This document shows positions 63,222 to 64,000 of a DNA stretch of 64,000 nt, piece by piece; the first letter of the stretch is position 1; each line of letters begins with the position of its first letter. Both the position numbers and the translations under genes were made by a program. The notes beneath the pieces are model-generated. The model saw only the letters and a list, made by a program, of their open reading frames with translations, did not search any database and had not been told where the DNA came from. This DNA comes from CAVYUC01 sp963771595 (lineage in GTDB: Bacteria > Bacteroidota > Bacteroidia > Bacteroidales > Prolixibacteraceae): contig CAVYUC010000020.1 in NCBI GenBank assembly GCA_963771595.1, positions 62,001-126,000 of the forward strand, given 5' to 3'.

Positions 63222-64000
63222 ATGCAAAAAAGTGATTCAAAAAATTGGTACAAAGATGCCATAATTTACCAGGCACATGTTCGATCTTTTAAAGACAGTA
63301 ACGGCGATGGAATCGGCGATTTTAACGGTTTTATCCAAAAACTTGATTATCTAAAGTCGCTGGGTGTTACAGCCATTTGGATTTTACCATTTTATAAATC
63401 GCCGTTAAAAGACGGCGGATATGATATTTCCGATTTTACCGGCATCAACAGCGATTATGGTTCGATGGCCGATTTTAAACGTTACATCCGCGAGGCGCAC
63501 AAACGAGGATTACGGGTGATAACTGAAATGGTGCTCAACCATACTTCAAGCGAGCATAAATGGTTCGAACGCGCACGCCGGGCAAAACCGGGAAGCGCAT
63601 ACCGCGATTTTTACGTGTGGAACGATTCAACGGATAAATACAACGATGCACGTATAATTTTCCAGGATTTTGAAATCTCCAACTGGTCGTGGGACCCGGT
63701 GGCAAAAGCATATTACTGGCACCGCTTTTATTCGCACCAGCCCGATTTAAATTTTGATAATCCAAGTGTACACAATGCTGTAATTAAAGTACTTGATTTC
63801 TGGTTCAAAATTGGAGTGGATGGATTGCGGCTGGATGCTGTACCATATTTATACGAGCGTGAAGGCACTAACTGCGAAAACCTGCCGGAAACGCATCAGT
63901 TCCTGAAAAAGCTTCGAAAACATATTGATGACAATTATGAGGATAAAATGCTTCTGGCCGAAGCCAATCAGTGGCCCGAAGATTCATCAGAATATTTTGG
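63222..64000 (+). CDS. treS: Trehalose synthase TreS (partial, continues past window)
   Basis: The first 259 codons are present from the ATG at 63222. Start MQKSDSKNWYKDAIIYQAHV, with GDGIGDFNGFIQKLDYLKSL, calcium-site-type MVLNHTSSEHKWFERARRAK, YWHRFYSHQPDLNFDNPSVH, nucleophile in DGLRLDAVPYLYEREGTNC and acid/base LLAEANQWP, all as in GH13_16 trehalose synthases. It interconverts trehalose and maltose. It begins 11 bp after glgE. Whether a C-terminal maltokinase domain is fused cannot be seen. Confidence 0.93.
   Translation, partial: MQKSDSKNWYKDAIIYQAHVRSFKDSNGDGIGDFNGFIQKLDYLKSLGVTAIWILPFYKSPLKDGGYDISDFTGINSDYGSMADFKRYIREAHKRGLRVITEMVLNHTSSEHKWFERARRAKPGSAYRDFYVWNDSTDKYNDARIIFQDFEISNWSWDPVAKAYYWHRFYSHQPDLNFDNPSVHNAVIKVLDFWFKIGVDGLRLDAVPYLYEREGTNCENLPETHQFLKKLRKHIDDNYEDKMLLAEANQWPEDSSEYF

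Overview
The window reads as chromosomal DNA of a member of the Bacteroidota, most likely a carbohydrate-degrading Bacteroidales/Marinilabiliales-type bacterium. The grounds are a SusC/RagA TonB-linked receptor, a short single RpoD-type sigma factor, a FeoA-FeoB fusion, a threonine operon with a phosphoglycerate-mutase-type homoserine kinase, NfeD-FloA, fasciclin lipoproteins, lipoboxes, and several TAnnTTTG -7 promoter elements. Species cannot be fixed from sequence alone.

Layout. 1-2460 is the N-terminal 820 codons of a SusC receptor (minus strand, runs off the left edge). 2.9-14.0 kb is a stress/persistence-like block: UPF0182, DUF2267 and a PEBP protein on plus, facing a six-gene minus-strand run (polX, cupredoxin, P-loop kinase, APH-like kinase, ppsA, fpg). 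A degenerate 20/21-bp minisatellite sits where the two runs converge. 14.6-16.3 kb holds an exported five-repeat 'LExWM' protein followed by PadR and PspC genes. 16.9-32.5 kb is housekeeping: tRNA-Arg(ACG), a thiamine-binding-type protein, feoAB plus a Cys-rich small membrane protein, rpe, rpoD, thrA-apgM-thrC, bcp-recA, and a SPOR/ClpS/NfeD/FloA run. A probable small RNA and truA follow, then two convergent fasciclin lipoprotein genes, a DUF5009 membrane acyltransferase, and a PAQR/hemolysin III protein.

40-57 kb is a sugar-degradation region. rhaB and a frameshifted GH78 rhamnosidase form one unit. A probable nine-gene operon (55471 down to a terminator at 46031-46069) runs CE15 esterase, DUF1080, MFS transporter, TIM-barrel isomerase, RpiB/LacAB-like isomerase, DhaK, DhaL, second TIM-barrel isomerase, DUF5060 glycosidase. 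A Tat-like GH5 enzyme lies upstream. The operon looks like uptake of a small sugar or polyol, its isomerisation, and phosphorylation of a ketose by a DAK-type kinase.

57-64 kb is storage-glucan metabolism: glgX on minus, and treZ-glgE-treS on plus (treS runs off the right edge). Together these would connect glycogen, trehalose, maltose and maltose-1-phosphate.

The points most worth a second look are the alternating minisatellite (6722-7003), the LExWM repeat protein (14643-15233), the DAK/RpiB/TIM-barrel operon, a possible attenuator before thrA, a candidate sRNA at 32.7 kb, and three single-base frameshifts clustered at 40.8-46.1 kb.
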